Notes: generated from the letters alone by a model not told the origin. A stretch of 35,766 nucleotides of DNA from Gammaproteobacteria bacterium (GCA_030428835.1 JAUIEP010000034.1:1-35766); one strand, 5' to 3'; positions 17,337 through 25,014 are shown, counted from the stretch's first letter. Program-made: numbers and translations.

Positions 17337-17900
17337 TCAGGCTTCATGCTCGTTCGCTTCTGCGGAGAGCGCATCCCGGGCATTGGCCAGGCTCTCGTAG
17401 AAGTACTCTGTGAGGGCCGGGTTATCGGGCTGGCAACGCGCCACCACCTGCTCCGCCCAGTCCAGGTACTCCTCGCGGCGTGTGGGCTCCCACTGCTGCG
17501 GCGGATTGGCGCCGACATCGCGCACGTTGGCGATCTTGTCGGCCACCTTCACCAGCGCCCCCTCGCGCGAGATGTGGGGAGCATGCTCGATCTGCGCTTG
17601 CTTGCGTTCCGCCTTTTCCAGCAACTTGTCGTCGGTGACCTCTTCGACGATGCGCGCGATGCGCATGCCAAATGCCAGCTCGATATCGTGCATTGTGGCC
17701 TCGGTGTCCTCAACCGTATCGTGCAGCACCGCGGCGCTCAGCACCTCGAGGTCATCGACGCCGCCGATATCCGAGAGAATCTGTGCCACAAAAATGGGAT
17801 GGTTGATATACGGCGATGCATCCGGATCCTTGCGCCGCTGGTCGCGGTGCATGTCAGCGGCAAATTGCAGCGCCCTTAGAAATACAGATATTTCTGTCAT
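17337..17900 (-). CDS. MESH1-like small alarmone hydrolase
   Basis: This 187-aa protein matches the HD hydrolase half of RelA/SpoT enzymes. H34 lies in YINHP, H60-D61 and E64-D65 in LHDTVEDT, and the late Asp in VKVADKIANVRDV. The order and spacing are those of MESH1 and bacterial SAH proteins, which remove the 3'-diphosphate from (p)ppGpp. There is no synthetase, TGS or ACT domain. Its ATG overlaps the 83-aa gene's stop by 4 bases, placing it second in an operon behind structured leader copy B. Known SAH proteins can act as antitoxins to toxSAS alarmone synthetases. No such synthetase is visible here, so its partner, if any, is unknown. Confidence 0.85.
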   Translation of the reverse strand: MTEISVFLRALQFAADMHRDQRRKDPDASPYINHPIFVAQILSDIGGVDDLEVLSAAVLHDTVEDTEATMHDIELAFGMRIARIVEEVTDDKLLEKAERKQAQIEHAPHISREGALVKVADKIANVRDVGANPPQQWEPTRREEYLDWAEQVVARCQPDNPALTEYFYESLANARDALSAEANEHEA

Positions 17901-18148
17901 TGTTCCTCCTCGTTGTTGCCCGGAACACTCGCCCGGTTCCAGGGAAGTACCACGGTTAAGCCCCGATCGTATTCCTCGTCCGATGCCCCGAACTCAGCCA
18001 TGAACTCCTCATCAGACAGCTCGGGCATCGGCTCCAGCCCGGTATCGAATCGTCTCGAGACAGCTTCACTTTCGCGTTCGGAGACCTTCTCCCCGTACCC
18101 CTCGCGGCGTTTGCCGGGCGGGCCCGCGGAATTCTGAAAAGCATGCAT
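17897..18148 (-). CDS. 83-aa acidic hypothetical protein, first gene of MESH1-like operon
   Basis: AGGAG lies 7 bases before ATG 18148, just downstream of structured RNA copy B. The N-terminal half is basic and polar. The C-terminal half is strongly acidic (PELSDEEFMAEFGASDEEYD), followed by a hydrophobic LTVVLPW patch. No signal peptide or membrane helix is seen. It overlaps the hydrolase gene by 4 bases, so co-expression is likely. I do not recognise the family; a regulator, adaptor or antitoxin-like partner are all possible. Confidence 0.55.
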   Translation of the reverse strand: MHAFQNSAGPPGKRREGYGEKVSERESEAVSRRFDTGLEPMPELSDEEFMAEFGASDEEYDRGLTVVLPWNRASVPGNNEEEQ

Positions 18149-18184
18149 ATTCGTGCTCCTGTCAGGCTGGTCAGGAACATCGGG

Positions 18185-18293
18185 AAGGAGATCTGGGGTA
18201 ACCCGCTTGGTTGCCAGATCGGCCGCATCCCCGTTAGGGAAACCACCTTGCCCGGGTAGGCAGGTTGGCAGGGCTTGTGCCCTTCTCGATGCT
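18185..18293 (-). ncRNA. Candidate structured leader RNA, copy B
   Basis: This is the homologue of the copy at 17150-17256. It has the hairpin AGGGC-ACAA-GCCCT, then the long bulged stem, then TTCCC/GGGGA, then a perfect 7-bp outer stem GATCTGG/CCAGATC enclosing AACC/GGTT. A TATAAT at 18307-18302 puts the expected transcript start at about 18295, almost exactly at the motif's 5' end, so this copy is probably transcribed as the 5' leader of the 83-aa/MESH1-like operon. I cannot match it to a known riboswitch class. Confidence 0.55.
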
Positions 18294-18301
18294 ACGCGCT
18301 A

Positions 18302-18307
18302 ATTATA
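18302..18307 (-). promoter_or_regulatory. -10 box of the MESH1-like operon leader
   Basis: A perfect TATAAT on the minus strand lies about 7 bases before the start of structured motif B. No good -35 box is seen at 16-18 bases spacing, so the promoter may need an activator. Confidence 0.45.
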
Positions 18308-18398
18308 CGACAACAAGCAATGCAATGCACGATGTTTCATGCGTCGACGCCTTACCAATGGCGCTCGCACACTCATGTATGGGTCGCGTCGAGCGCTG

Positions 18399-19058
18399 CT
18401 ATTGGGAGTCCACCACCGGGTAACAGGCGCTGCCCCAGAGCGTGTCGGGATTGTCGAGCTTGAGCAGGATCACGTAAGGCACCAGCTCGCCGAGAAAGCC
18501 GGCGCAGTCGCGCAACTGGTCCCGGTTGACACTACTGTTCCAGGTCGCGCCGCCGTGAATGATCTGGTTACGCAGCGTGTACATGCGGTTCAGCACGATC
18601 GCCAGCAGGCCGCGGGTATCGTGTTGCGCCAGCGCGCGCTGCGCCCTGCCCCGCGCCCGGTTGAACTTGGCCTGCCACTGGTCGTCCCTGTTGCGCCCAT
18701 TGTGGTGGTCCCAGAAGGGCTGGTAGACATACTTGTTATCTAGCAGGACGCGGATGGAGCCGGAGTATTCGCGCCACAGCAACTCGTACAGCACTTCGTC
18801 CTTGTCAAGGTCGACGAGCTTCTTGAGAAAGCGGCTGAATGTACGATGTTCGTTCGCGCGCTGCTGGTCGCCCAGTTCCTGCGCGTAAGCGGCGTTGAAG
18901 GCGATCCACAGGAATATGAACCTGCCGTCCAGGTCCTCGCACTGCTCCGCGCGGTTCAGCCAGCTCAACGCGCGGTGCACGCGCAGGGCAATGCCCTCGG
19001 GATGACTATGAACCTCCGCGCGTTGCCGTTCTTTCAAGGTTGCGTGATCAAGATTCAT
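18399..19058 (-). CDS. HEPN-domain protein (putative ribonuclease)
   Basis: I start this 219-aa protein at ATG 19058, read MNLDHATLKERQRAEV, where GAGG lies 9 bases upstream. The 42 extra upstream residues are low-complexity. The protein is helical and carries an R-x4-H motif at residues 163-168 (RNQIIH, followed by GGATWNSSVNRDQ), the hallmark of HEPN folds, many of which are metal-independent RNases in toxin-antitoxin and phage-abortive systems. No MNT antitoxin lies next to it. It is probably monocistronic. A non-catalytic HEPN role is possible. Confidence 0.7.
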   Translation of the reverse strand: MNLDHATLKERQRAEVHSHPEGIALRVHRALSWLNRAEQCEDLDGRFIFLWIAFNAAYAQELGDQQRANEHRTFSRFLKKLVDLDKDEVLYELLWREYSGSIRVLLDNKYVYQPFWDHHNGRNRDDQWQAKFNRARGRAQRALAQHDTRGLLAIVLNRMYTLRNQIIHGGATWNSSVNRDQLRDCAGFLGELVPYVILLKLDNPDTLWGSACYPVVDSQ

Positions 19059-19225
19059 CTGGCCGCCTCTTTTCACACATCTCAGGCACTTCACTGGTGG
19101 GGCGGGTTGAACCCACCACCAACCCGTTGATAACGAAACTGTAGACCATGTTCCCGACGGCTGGCACTCCGGTACAAGAAGCAAACCATGAATCCGGTCT
19201 ACACCTGGGCTGCTCGGCGAAGTGC

Positions 19226-19290
19226 GAGGGATTGATCAGAACGGCCTTTGGGCCGTTCTGATCCTTCGGGCGCCTTCGCTGTGCAGCGGG
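19226..19290. repeat. REP-like hairpin repeat, copy 1
   Basis: GAGGGATTGATCA leads into a perfect 13-bp stem, GATCAGAACGGCC at 19234-19246 against 19251-19263 with a TTTG loop, followed by CGGGCGCCTTCGCT. A related unit follows at 19341. It could also act as a terminator-like hairpin, though no T-run is present. Confidence 0.5.
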
Positions 19291-19340
19291 TGACGTGAAC
19301 GAAAGCTCTACCCGAACTTTCGGATCGATTCGGCGCTCGG

Positions 19341-19412
19341 GCCGAGGGATTGATCACAACGCCCTAAGGGGCGCTGTGACCCCTGCGGGGCGCCTCCGCT
19401 TCGCTGCGGCGT
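19341..19412. repeat. REP-like hairpin repeat, copy 2
   Basis: It begins with the same GAGGGATTGATCA as copy 1, then has a stem near TCACAACGCCC with one mismatch against the right arm at about 19368-19380. The same GGGGCGCCTCCGCT-type tail follows. The arm sequence differs from copy 1 while the stem is kept. Confidence 0.45.
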
Positions 19413-19469
19413 CAAAATTGCTCCTGTGGTCGCAATTTTTCGAACGGGGTTCTCATCCAAATCCCACTC

Positions 19470-20776
19470 GGGCTCTTCATCATTAACGGGGGACACCGGC
19501 ATTCATTAAACTGAATTTGCGAAGTTCGTTTAATGGAGAGAATACCGATGTCCCACGCAGGAGTAATATTAGGCCTTCCGGAGCTGGAGGTCGAACGGGT
19601 TGATCGCAACGACGCGATCGCCGTGTACGCCAAGCCCAAAACACGGCCTAGCTGCCTCTACTGCCACCACCCCCGGGTACGGATCAAGGCCACCTACCGG
19701 CGCACCCTGAAGCACACCCGCCAGGGTAACCAGCTGCTCACCCTGTATCTGAAGGCGCCCAAGTACCACTGCCTGCGCTGTGGTCGCTATTTCCGCCACC
19801 GCTTCAAGGGCGTAAGGCCCCGCTACCGGGCCTCTGAGGCCTTCCGGCTGGAGGTCTTTGAGACCCACGATGGGGGCGTCACCCAGGCCAAGCTGGCACG
19901 CACACACCAGATCAGCGCCGCCACAACCGAACGCTGGTACCAGAGCCATTGCCAACAGCGGCTGTCCGAGATGTCGAACCGGCCCTGCCCTCAAGTCCTG
20001 GGCATCGATGAGCACTTCTTCACCCGCAAACGGGGGTTTGCCACCACGCTGGTCGATCTGCACCGCAGCAAGGTCTTTGACGTCCGCCTGGGGCGCTCTG
20101 AGGCGAGCTTACAAGGCTATTTGCGGCGTTTACCGGGTAAGGACAACGTCCGACTCATCGTCATGGACTTGTCCGAGACCTACCGCAATATCGCCAGGCA
20201 GCACTTTCCAGGCGCCACGATCGTCGCGGATCGCTTCCACGTGATTCGCCTTGTGAACCAGCACTTTCTCAAAGCCTGGCAGGACGTGCATCCAGAGGGG
20301 CGCAGGAATCGAGGGCTATTAAGCCTGATGCGTCGCCACGAGTGGCGCCTGAAGCCGGAGCAGCGTGAGAACCTGCAACAGTATCTCAGTGAGTACCCAG
20401 CACTAGCTGCCCTCTACGAAGCCAAGCAGCGCCTTATTCAACTGCTGTTACTCAAGAACTTGAGGCGGAAAACGGCTAAGAAGAAGTTGCCCCAGCTATT
20501 GAAGCTGATAGAACAACTGCGCCACAGTCCGCTGAGAAGACTGGCAAGAACGCTCAGTGCATGGCTGGAGCCTATCGTCGCCATGTGGCGCTTTGGCAAG
20601 AGCAACGGACCGACGGAGGGCTTCCACACGAAGATGGAAATGATGACCAGAAGAGCTTATGGATTTAGGAATTTTGAGAACTACCGATTGCGCGTCTTAA
20701 CCCATTGCGGGTGGGATGGCATCATTAACCGGGTTTAGTGAAGATCGGCCCATCCCCCCTTAATGGGGGAGAGCCC
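19470..20776 (+). mobile_element. ISL3-family insertion sequence, ~1.3 kb
   Basis: The ends are imperfect inverted repeats: GGGCTCT-N4-CATTAA-N-GGGGGA on the left from 19470, and the complement on the right ending at 20776. They enclose one ISL3 transposase gene. No matching 8-bp target duplication flanks the ends, so one side may have recombined or the element is old. It ends 33 bp from the 3' end of a tRNA gene. Confidence 0.75.
19548..20738 (+). CDS. ISL3-family transposase
   Basis: An intact DDE transposase. An N-terminal zinc finger (CLYCHH, then CLRCGRYF) is followed by an HTH region (VTQAKLARTHQISAATTERW). The catalytic acids lie in GIDEHFF, VMDLSETY and the late SNGPTEGFHTKM segment. 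I prefer ATG 19548 (MSHAGVILGL) because GGAGAG lies 8 bases upstream; an in-frame ATG at 19533 has no ribosome site. The length, about 396 aa, is normal for the family. Confidence 0.92.
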   Translation: MSHAGVILGLPELEVERVDRNDAIAVYAKPKTRPSCLYCHHPRVRIKATYRRTLKHTRQGNQLLTLYLKAPKYHCLRCGRYFRHRFKGVRPRYRASEAFRLEVFETHDGGVTQAKLARTHQISAATTERWYQSHCQQRLSEMSNRPCPQVLGIDEHFFTRKRGFATTLVDLHRSKVFDVRLGRSEASLQGYLRRLPGKDNVRLIVMDLSETYRNIARQHFPGATIVADRFHVIRLVNQHFLKAWQDVHPEGRRNRGLLSLMRRHEWRLKPEQRENLQQYLSEYPALAALYEAKQRLIQLLLLKNLRRKTAKKKLPQLLKLIEQLRHSPLRRLARTLSAWLEPIVAMWRFGKSNGPTEGFHTKMEMMTRRAYGFRNFENYRLRVLTHCGWDGIINRV

Positions 20777-20809
20777 AAAAATTTATAACTCTATGATTTT
20801 TATCGGGAA

Positions 20810-20886
20810 TGGTGGGCCCAGAAGGACTTGAACCTTCGACCAATCGATTATGAGTCGACTGCTCTAACCAACTGAGCTATGGGCCC
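20810..20886 (-). tRNA. ileX: tRNA-Ile2 (CAU anticodon, lysidine type)
   Basis: The minus strand folds into a complete cloverleaf with acceptor stem GGGCCC/GGGCCC, D-arm AGCTCAGTTGGTTAGAGC, anticodon loop CTCATAA and T-arm GGTTCAAGTCC, with CCA encoded at the 3' end. The anticodon CAU alone would fit Met. The sequence around it (CAG-CGACTCATAATCG-TTGGTCG) follows the E. coli ileX tRNA rather than either Met type, so I call it the AUA-reading Ile tRNA that TilS modifies. Confidence 0.85.
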
Positions 20887-20903
20887 CCGAAAGAAGAGGC
20901 GGC

Positions 20904-20909
20904 ATTATA
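20904..20909 (-). promoter_or_regulatory. -10 box of the tRNA promoter
   Basis: TATAAT on the minus strand, 17 bases before the tRNA 5' end, is followed by GC-rich GCCGCC as is usual for stringently controlled stable RNA promoters. The -35 box is not clear. Confidence 0.5.
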
Positions 20910-20954
20910 GTGAAGTATCGATCAGCGGCCCAGCCCCTACCGAACCAGGCCCCG

Positions 20955-20982
20955 CGGGAATCGTCTCCCCGCGGGCTGTGTT
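20955..20982. terminator. Strong GC hairpin after the IPTL-CTERM gene
   Basis: Two CCCGCGGG units separated by about 10 bases form an 8-9 bp GC stem between the surface-protein stop and the tRNA promoter. There is no U-tract, so terminator function is tentative. Confidence 0.35.
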
Positions 20983-21013
20983 TCAGTCCAGCAGAATAGC
21001 GTTTTCGAACGCG

Positions 21014-21658
21014 CTACCGAGCCCGGCGGATGTTCGCCCTGCGCAGTCGACGCGCCGCTACAAGCAGCATACCCAGCATCGTAAGTGCCAGTCCGTAGGC
21101 GGGCAGTGTCGGCACCTGCGCGGGAGCCGCGGGGGGCGGCGGAGGTGCCGCGGCGGTTGTGGCTACCAGCACTTCCCGGCCCCAGTAGAGGTTGAAATGA
21201 TCGATACCGGCCGGGTTCAGGGTGAGGCCGGTCTCGTTTCTCTCGTAGTCGGCGGTCATGACGGAGCTGGCGTCGTAGGGCCCGCTGCCGAATTGCACGT
21301 TGAAGCCGTCTCCGGTCACGAAGGAGAAGTCGTCGGACCGGGCGTCGCCCTCCACGAAGACCCAGCCGGTGATGGTATTGCCGTCAATCGCGCCGTCCGG
21401 GCGAGCGCCGGTCTGCTCCGACGGCACCCAGGTCAGCAGGGGGTTGTCGGCGGCATCCATGGGCACGATGTACAAGTGGTTGGTGCGCGATGGGGGCGGT
21501 GTATAGCCGGAGAAATCGCCGGTGACCCTGAAGTTGAAGTCTGTCGTGGTGGAGGCGGTGACCTCCAGCGTCAGCACTGCTTTGGCCGGCATTGCCATGA
21601 GTCCGGCGATCGTTGCTGTCGCGAGTGCTGTGGTGAGTTTGCGAAATGACTGACGCAT
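21014..21658 (-). CDS. IPTL-CTERM-type exported surface protein
   Basis: A 214-aa protein with a clear signal peptide (MRQSFRKLTTALATATIAGL, then MAMPAKA) and a beta-rich middle. A proline-rich linker precedes the C-terminal sorting signal VPTLPAYGLALTMLGMLLVA with a basic tail (ARRLRR). This layout is that of IPTL-CTERM/PEP-CTERM-like proteins processed by exosortase systems encoded elsewhere. The function of the middle domain is unknown. AAGGG lies 9 bases before the ATG. It is transcribed divergently from the epimerase gene. Confidence 0.8.
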   Translation of the reverse strand: MRQSFRKLTTALATATIAGLMAMPAKAVLTLEVTASTTTDFNFRVTGDFSGYTPPPSRTNHLYIVPMDAADNPLLTWVPSEQTGARPDGAIDGNTITGWVFVEGDARSDDFSFVTGDGFNVQFGSGPYDASSVMTADYERNETGLTLNPAGIDHFNLYWGREVLVATTAAAPPPPPAAPAQVPTLPAYGLALTMLGMLLVAARRLRRANIRRAR

Positions 21659-21823
21659 GAAGTTGCCCTTATCGTCCCTAAATTTATGGTGGTAAAGACT
21701 ATCCCAGTACCGTGCGCAGTACTACTACAAAAATCACCGGTATTTGCAGCCGGCCGATCCGGCCTGTGGTGAACCTGCGGCAACCTGGCGCACCAGACGT
21801 CCGGGTGATGATAAGGTAGTGCC

Positions 21824-22714
21824 ATGAACATCCTGGTAACCGGCGGCACGGGGTTTATCGGCGCACTCCTGTTGCCCGCTCTCGTCGCCGCCGGACACGA
21901 GGTCACGGTCCTGAGCCGCAGCGCCCGCAGCGGCCCTGACGGCTGCCGTTACATCAACGACCTGCAGCAGCTCGACAACGGCGCCGCGGTCGATGCCATC
22001 GTCAACCTCGCGGGAGCATCGCTGGCCGCGCGGCGCTGGACGGCGCGCTATAAACAGGAGATTGTCGACAGCCGCCTTAAGACAACCCGGCAGCTCGTCG
22101 CGCTCTGCAAAAACCTGGACACCCCGCCCGCCGCCCTGCTGAGTGCGAGCGCCATCGGCTACTACGGCCACCACGGCGACAAACTGCTGGCGGAAGACGC
22201 GAGCCAGACGCCCGGTTTCGCCCAGCGCCTGTGCAGCGATTGGGAGGAAGCGGCGCTCGCGGCGGAGCCGCTCGGTACCCGTGTCTGCCTGCTGCGCCTG
22301 GGAGTGGTGTTGGACGCAGGTGGCGGTGCGCTCGCCCAGATGGCGCAGTCGTTTCGCTTCGGCGTGGGTAGCTGGCTGGGCAGTGGCGAGCAGTGGCTGA
22401 GCTGGATCCACCGCGCGGACGCCGTGCGGGCCGTGCTCTTCCTGCTGGAACACGCGACGCTGCGCGGCCCGTTCAACCTGACCGCCCCGGAACCTGTGAC
22501 GGCGCGCTATTTCTGCGCGGCGTTGGCGGAACGACACCGCACGCTGTTCAGCGCGGGCGTGCCGGCGCCCCTGGCCCGGCTGCTGCTCGGCGAGATGGCG
22601 GACGAGTTGCTGCTGAACGGGCAGCGCGTCGTGCCCGCCGCACTGCAGGCCGCCGGTTTCCAGTTCGGGCACGCACATATCGAGGATGCGCTGGCGGCTA
22701 TCTACGCGAACTGA
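21824..22714 (+). CDS. TIGR01777-family NAD(P)-dependent epimerase/oxidoreductase (YfcH-like)
   Basis: A 296-aa extended short-chain dehydrogenase. The Rossmann motif TGGTGFIG is at residues 6-13 and a conserved SASAIGYYG segment provides the tyrosine. WIHRADAVRAVLFLL and FNLTAPEPVTARYFC are family signatures, and the length is typical. AAGG lies 9 bases before the ATG. Family members are of poorly defined substrate, and the SulA cell-division label sometimes used is misleading. Confidence 0.9.
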   Translation: MNILVTGGTGFIGALLLPALVAAGHEVTVLSRSARSGPDGCRYINDLQQLDNGAAVDAIVNLAGASLAARRWTARYKQEIVDSRLKTTRQLVALCKNLDTPPAALLSASAIGYYGHHGDKLLAEDASQTPGFAQRLCSDWEEAALAAEPLGTRVCLLRLGVVLDAGGGALAQMAQSFRFGVGSWLGSGEQWLSWIHRADAVRAVLFLLEHATLRGPFNLTAPEPVTARYFCAALAERHRTLFSAGVPAPLARLLLGEMADELLLNGQRVVPAALQAAGFQFGHAHIEDALAAIYAN

Positions 22715-22737
22715 CGCGCTCCCGGATGTCCACGCGC

Positions 22738-22743
22738 TATAAT
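22738..22743 (+). promoter_or_regulatory. -10 box for the serine hydrolase gene
   Basis: A perfect TATAAT lies in the 52-bp gap after the epimerase stop, 23 bases before the hydrolase ATG. A weak -35 region overlaps the epimerase end. Confidence 0.4.
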
Positions 22744-22766
22744 CGGCGTGAGTTGAAGAGGACGTT

Positions 22767-24065
22767 ATGAGCGCGAAACCATCCAACCCGATGCGGGTCC
22801 ACGGCACGGTCGCCCCCGGCTTCGAGTCTGTGGTGCAACTGTTCGAGCACGAGATGAACACCATGGCCGAGGAGAGCGCCCAGCTCTGCGTGTACCACAA
22901 GGGGGTGCGGGTGGTGGACCTGTGGGCGACGGACCGGGAGGAGGGCGCCTTCTCGGTGGACTCCCTGGTCAATGTGTTCAGCAGCGGCAAGAGCCTCGAG
23001 GCCATCGCGGTGGCCTCGCTGGTCAGCCGCGGGTTGCTGGACTACGACGCGCAAATCACCCGCTACTGGCCTGAGTTCGGCGCCGCCGGCAAGGAAGGCG
23101 TTACCGTGGCCGACCTGATGCGGCACGAGGCGGGGCTTGCCAACTTCGACACCCCGCTGGACTTTGAGAACCTGTTCACCGAGAACATCAAGCAGAACGC
23201 CGTCGGCAGGATCATCGAGGCGCATGCGCAGGACTACCTCGCCGCCGGCGGCGACAGGCGCCAGTATCACGCGCTGACCCGGGGCTGGATAGTCAACGAG
23301 TTGTTTCGCCGCGTTGACCCCGAGGGCCGGACGATCGGCGAATACCTGCGCGAGGAGATCAGCGGCCCGCTGGATGCCGACGTGATCGTCGGGGTGAGGG
23401 AGGACGAGATGCCGCGCGTGGCGAAGGTCCGCGTTCTCGGCTTCGGCTACCACCTGCTGCAGACCCTGGTGCCGCGCTTCCTCGGCAGGCGCGTGGTGCA
23501 CAACGCATTCCAGGTGCTCTACCGCGTCCTCAAGATGATCCCGCTGATCGCCCGGGCGCGCAAAACGGAAAGCGTGCCGCCCTTTGCCGATGTCGGCGGC
23601 CTGGGTTTCATCAACCATCCCGGATTCCTGCGCGGGGAGACGCCGTCGGCGAACGCCAATTGCTCGGCGCGCGGCCTGGCCAGGGTGGGCGCGATGATGG
23701 CCGCGGGCGGCACGTTCGAGGGCAGGGAATTTATCAGCCGGCAGGCGTGGGCCGCCGCCCATGCCAATCCCGTCAAGGCCAACATGGGCGGCATACTCAC
23801 CACCCGTTTCACCCAGGGCGGCGTGGACAGCTTCCTGCCCTGCGGCCCCGACAGCACGCGCCTGGAACGCGACTTCACGGTGGGGCGCGAGGGGTTCTTC
23901 GGCTGGATGGGGCTCGGCGGCTCGATCTTCCAGTGGCACCCGGAGCACGAGATCGGCTTCGCGTTCGTGCCGACCGTGCTGCACGTGATCGACGTGTTCA
24001 ACGAGCGTGGCAAGCGTTACCAGGCGGAGGTGTTGCGCTGTATAGAGCGCGCCGGCGCAGGTTGA
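22767..24065 (+). CDS. Class C beta-lactamase-fold serine hydrolase (EstB-like)
   Basis: This 432-aa protein has the active-site S-x-x-K at S72-K75 (NVFSSGKSLEA) and a tyrosine motif in QYHALTRGWIVNEL. The downstream VTVADLMRHEAGL segment is usual for esterases of family VIII and carboxypeptidase-like proteins. No signal peptide is visible, which favours a cytoplasmic esterase over an antibiotic lactamase. GAGGA precedes the ATG. It may be read from its own promoter as well as with the epimerase. Confidence 0.85.
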   Translation: MSAKPSNPMRVHGTVAPGFESVVQLFEHEMNTMAEESAQLCVYHKGVRVVDLWATDREEGAFSVDSLVNVFSSGKSLEAIAVASLVSRGLLDYDAQITRYWPEFGAAGKEGVTVADLMRHEAGLANFDTPLDFENLFTENIKQNAVGRIIEAHAQDYLAAGGDRRQYHALTRGWIVNELFRRVDPEGRTIGEYLREEISGPLDADVIVGVREDEMPRVAKVRVLGFGYHLLQTLVPRFLGRRVVHNAFQVLYRVLKMIPLIARARKTESVPPFADVGGLGFINHPGFLRGETPSANANCSARGLARVGAMMAAGGTFEGREFISRQAWAAAHANPVKANMGGILTTRFTQGGVDSFLPCGPDSTRLERDFTVGREGFFGWMGLGGSIFQWHPEHEIGFAFVPTVLHVIDVFNERGKRYQAEVLRCIERAGAG

Positions 24066-24083
24066 CGCCGCGCTGGCGCGTCA
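24063..24083. terminator. Possible bidirectional terminator hairpin
   Basis: TGACGC at 24063 and GCGTCA at 24083 form a short stem that contains the stop codons of both convergent genes. No T-run follows. Confidence 0.25.
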
Positions 24084-24902
24084 GCCCGGCTGGCAACCGG
24101 GGCAGAAGTACAGTCGCCGCCCCGCGATCTCCCGCCGTTTGATCTCTGCGCCGCACTGGTAGCAGGGCCGACCCTCTCTTCCGAACACGTAGAAGCGGCG
24201 CTGCCCGCGGCGCGCGCCCTCGCGTTTCAGGGTTGCCTCGAGCCGCGGCGCCACCGTGATGCCGCCGGTCTCGTAGCTGCGGCGACTGATCGCGAGCGTT
24301 TCCCGCGCCAGCCTGCCGCGTTCGCCGCGGGTCAGGTCCCCTGGCCTCGCGAGCGGGTGCAGTCTTGCCCTGTGCAGGATTTCCGAGCGCAGGTAGTTGC
24401 CGTTGCCCGCGAGAAAGGCCTGGTCGAGGTAGAGGCTGGCGAGTGTCTTGCCTGCAAAGCGCGCTTCGCCCAGGCGGGACGCTATTGCCCGCCAGTTCAG
24501 GTCGGGGTTCATGATGTCCGGACCGATGCGGGCGAGAAAGGGGTGCTGCGGCAGTTCCGGCGTGGGCCAGACGCTGATGTCGGATGCGCTGTAGAGTATC
24601 GCGCTGTGCGTGTCGGTCTGCAGCAGTAGGCGCAGCGAGCGCTTGCTGTCGGGCAGCTTGTGCCCCTTTACCACGCGCCACACCCCGTAGAGTTGGTTGT
24701 GCGAGTAGATGCTGTAGCCGTTGTCGAAGTGGGTCAGCAGTGCCTTGCCCCGCGTCTCGATCGCTATGACCCTGTGGCCGCGCAGCTTGCGCGCGTGGTG
24801 CCGCAGTCGCGGCAGGCCGAAGCGCACGGTCTCGATCTCGCGACCTTCCAACACCTCCGCAATCGCGTCCGCCGCGCGCCTGATCTCGGGACCCTCGGGC
24901 AT
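24081..24902 (-). CDS. nei: Endonuclease VIII (DNA glycosylase/AP lyase)
   Basis: A 273-aa Fpg/Nei-family enzyme. It begins MPEGPEIRRAADAI, supplying the catalytic Pro and Glu just after Met removal. The beta-strand lysine is in ETRGKALLTHF. The zinc finger at the end (CYQCGAEIKRREIAGRR, then CPGC) is complete. The Nei-type NGYSIYSHNQLYGVWRV segment favours Nei over Fpg. It removes oxidised pyrimidines from DNA. Its ribosome site is poor, and it may be translated through the small ORF that ends just upstream. Confidence 0.93.
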   Translation of the reverse strand: MPEGPEIRRAADAIAEVLEGREIETVRFGLPRLRHHARKLRGHRVIAIETRGKALLTHFDNGYSIYSHNQLYGVWRVVKGHKLPDSKRSLRLLLQTDTHSAILYSASDISVWPTPELPQHPFLARIGPDIMNPDLNWRAIASRLGEARFAGKTLASLYLDQAFLAGNGNYLRSEILHRARLHPLARPGDLTRGERGRLARETLAISRRSYETGGITVAPRLEATLKREGARRGQRRFYVFGREGRPCYQCGAEIKRREIAGRRLYFCPGCQPG

Positions 24903-24907
24903 GGTGC

Positions 24908-24982
24908 TTAAGCGCCCTGGTTCGTGCGGCGAGGTAGCCGCGCGTCGTGCGCCGCTCCCCGGTCTGGTACGGCCACCGTCAT
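24908..24982 (-). CDS. 24-aa small ORF upstream of nei
   Basis: GGGAGGGG lies 5 bases before ATG 24982, a much better ribosome site than nei's own. The frame (MTVAVPDRGAAHDARLPRRT, then NQGA) stops 5 bases before the nei ATG. It may couple ribosomes onto nei; the peptide itself is unremarkable. Confidence 0.3.
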   Translation of the reverse strand: MTVAVPDRGAAHDARLPRRTNQGA

Positions 24983-25014
24983 ATTTCGCCCCTCCCGCGC
25001 CAACGTCACCTTGT

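Larger units (their letters stand above)
19059..19469. other. Gap between HEPN gene and ISL3 element
   Basis: About 410 bp without a gene. The only structure I see is the pair of REP-like hairpins listed separately. The rest is unremarkable and lacks a convincing ribosome site and frame. Confidence 0.4.

Noticed and set aside
20810-20886. tRNA-Met reading of the CAU anticodon
   Set aside because: The anticodon arm and flanks follow E. coli tRNA-Ile2 rather than initiator or elongator Met tRNA.
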